DNA of 64,000 nt, from the NCBI GenBank assembly GCA_903813345.2, contig CAIIXF020000004.1:8812196-8876195 (forward strand), read 5' to 3'. Position 1 is the stretch's first letter. Every line of letters starts with the position of its first letter. Below, one piece after another: positions 63,313 through 64,000 of the stretch. The position numbers were made by a program, and so were the translations under genes. This stretch comes from Owenia fusiformis. Its lineage: Eukaryota > Annelida > Polychaeta > Sabellida > Oweniidae. The notes beneath the pieces are model-generated. The model was not told where the DNA came from, searched no databases, and saw nothing but the letters and a program-made list of their open reading frames with translations.

Positions 63313-63407
63313 GGGGCCAATTCCAACGATACGCTGAATAAGCAAAATAAATTATTATTAGCCTAGATTTCATAAAACTGTTAAAACGTTTACTCTACGC
63401 ACCTAGC

Positions 63408-63541
63408 CTAAATAGCTAATCCCAGTTGCATTCCACATTGCTGATACATGGCCCTCCATCCATTGATTATGTAATTATTGTATTCTTCACTGCCTTCACT
63501 CCTCATGATATGCCAACATCTGACCAATGCCAACATCAAGT
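63408..63541 (-). CDS. terminal exon of an unidentified minus-strand gene
   Basis: After a TTTTATTTTATAG acceptor, a 134-base exon in phase 2 gives 43 codons and a stop. It includes RCWHIMRSEGSEEYNNYI and GWRAMYQQCG, a balanced, protein-like composition in contrast to the surroundings. No upstream exon is visible before the window edge. It may belong with the 108-aa gene next door if a donor exists that I cannot see. Family not recognised. Confidence 0.45.
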
Positions 63542-64000
63542 CTATAAAATAAAAAGGTAGCCTAGAAATATCACTCAGAAATTACATTTTGGCCAGGATT
63601 TTGGCCCATGTCTGGCTTCATTCAGAAAACGTTATGCATTGCAGATTATAAATATCTTTTTTAAAACTCCAAAGAACTAGCCTATGCCCTGGACTTTTAA
63701 GACAAGACTTAGTTTCAGTGACTTTGAAAATTTTTTTTCAATTTCTCCTGAATTTATTTTTAGATCTATCTTTGAATTTCACCCTAGCCTATCCCATAGA
63801 GCCTATCTGGTATTTGAAAGTCTTCTATATAATAGGTGCACCTAACATATGCTCATTTATTCATAACAAAACAATCAAATATATACTTACAAGTGAAAAT
63901 TGTAGACAGATGGCAGAGACTGGCACAGAAATCAAAATTTAAAATATGTGGCTTCTCAAACTTCCTGTATGAGTCATAGAATGTGTGACGTCATAGGTCA
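63542..64000. other. right edge of the window
   Basis: The plus-strand open frame 63718-63942 has no recognisable motif. Nothing else supported. Confidence 0.3.

Noticed and set aside
62880-63373. Long overlapping minus-strand frames rich in His, Ser, Pro and Tyr
   Set aside because: They are translations of the 40-bp minisatellite in all three frames.

Overview
This is a 64 kb piece of a eukaryotic nuclear genome. It is strongly AT-rich and gene-sparse, has short coding exons with GT-AG introns, TATA boxes, AATAAA signals and very many small inverted-repeat DNA transposon remnants. The protein content (an L1/neuroglian-type adhesion molecule, secreted EF-hand proteins, secreted cysteine-rich proteins) points to an invertebrate animal. 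A mollusc or other lophotrochozoan fits, but that is inference. Most open reading frames here are chance frames; the real genes were found by joining exons across splice sites with matching phase.

Genes. (1) A family of three secreted proteins with identical exon structure (five coding exons; exons 2-4 are 136, 163 and 75 nt in every copy): copy A on the plus strand (2352-4151), copies B (37561-41549) and C (47803-50563) on the minus strand. Each has a signal peptide, a cationic six-cysteine domain, a Gly-plus-polybasic putative processing site, a pair of canonical EF-hands and a charged tail. B and C also share a TATA box and a non-coding first exon upstream. (2) The 5' part of an L1CAM/neuroglian-like immunoglobulin-superfamily gene on the minus strand (8107-13084): signal peptide, three complete Ig domains and half of the fourth; the remainder lies left of 8.1 kb or outside the window. 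(3) A two-exon gene on the minus strand (57026-59350) for a small secreted coiled-coil protein with a cysteine-rich tail. (4) A four-exon gene on the minus strand (61379-62607) for a 108-residue protein I do not recognise, and a terminal exon of another minus-strand gene (63408-63541).

Repeats. Between the genes lie at least fifteen inverted-repeat elements, some with remnants of mariner-like transposase (5875-6936, 12252-12900), a large nested fold-back element (16427-18222), several minisatellites (28836-29184, 32256-32383 with an inverted partner at 33041-33212, 60725-61110, 62920-63312), poly-G/poly-C tracts, and a diverged tandem array at 25.0-27.9 kb whose units each carry a branch-point-like and 3' splice-site-like block. 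The interval 13-37 kb contains no gene that I can support.

How it fits together: the window reads as a small-gene neighbourhood in which secreted-protein genes have duplicated and been spaced apart by transposon insertion. The six-cysteine/EF-hand family is the most interesting content. Its layout resembles a processed cationic-peptide precursor with an acidic calcium-binding partner domain, but no function is demonstrated by sequence alone.
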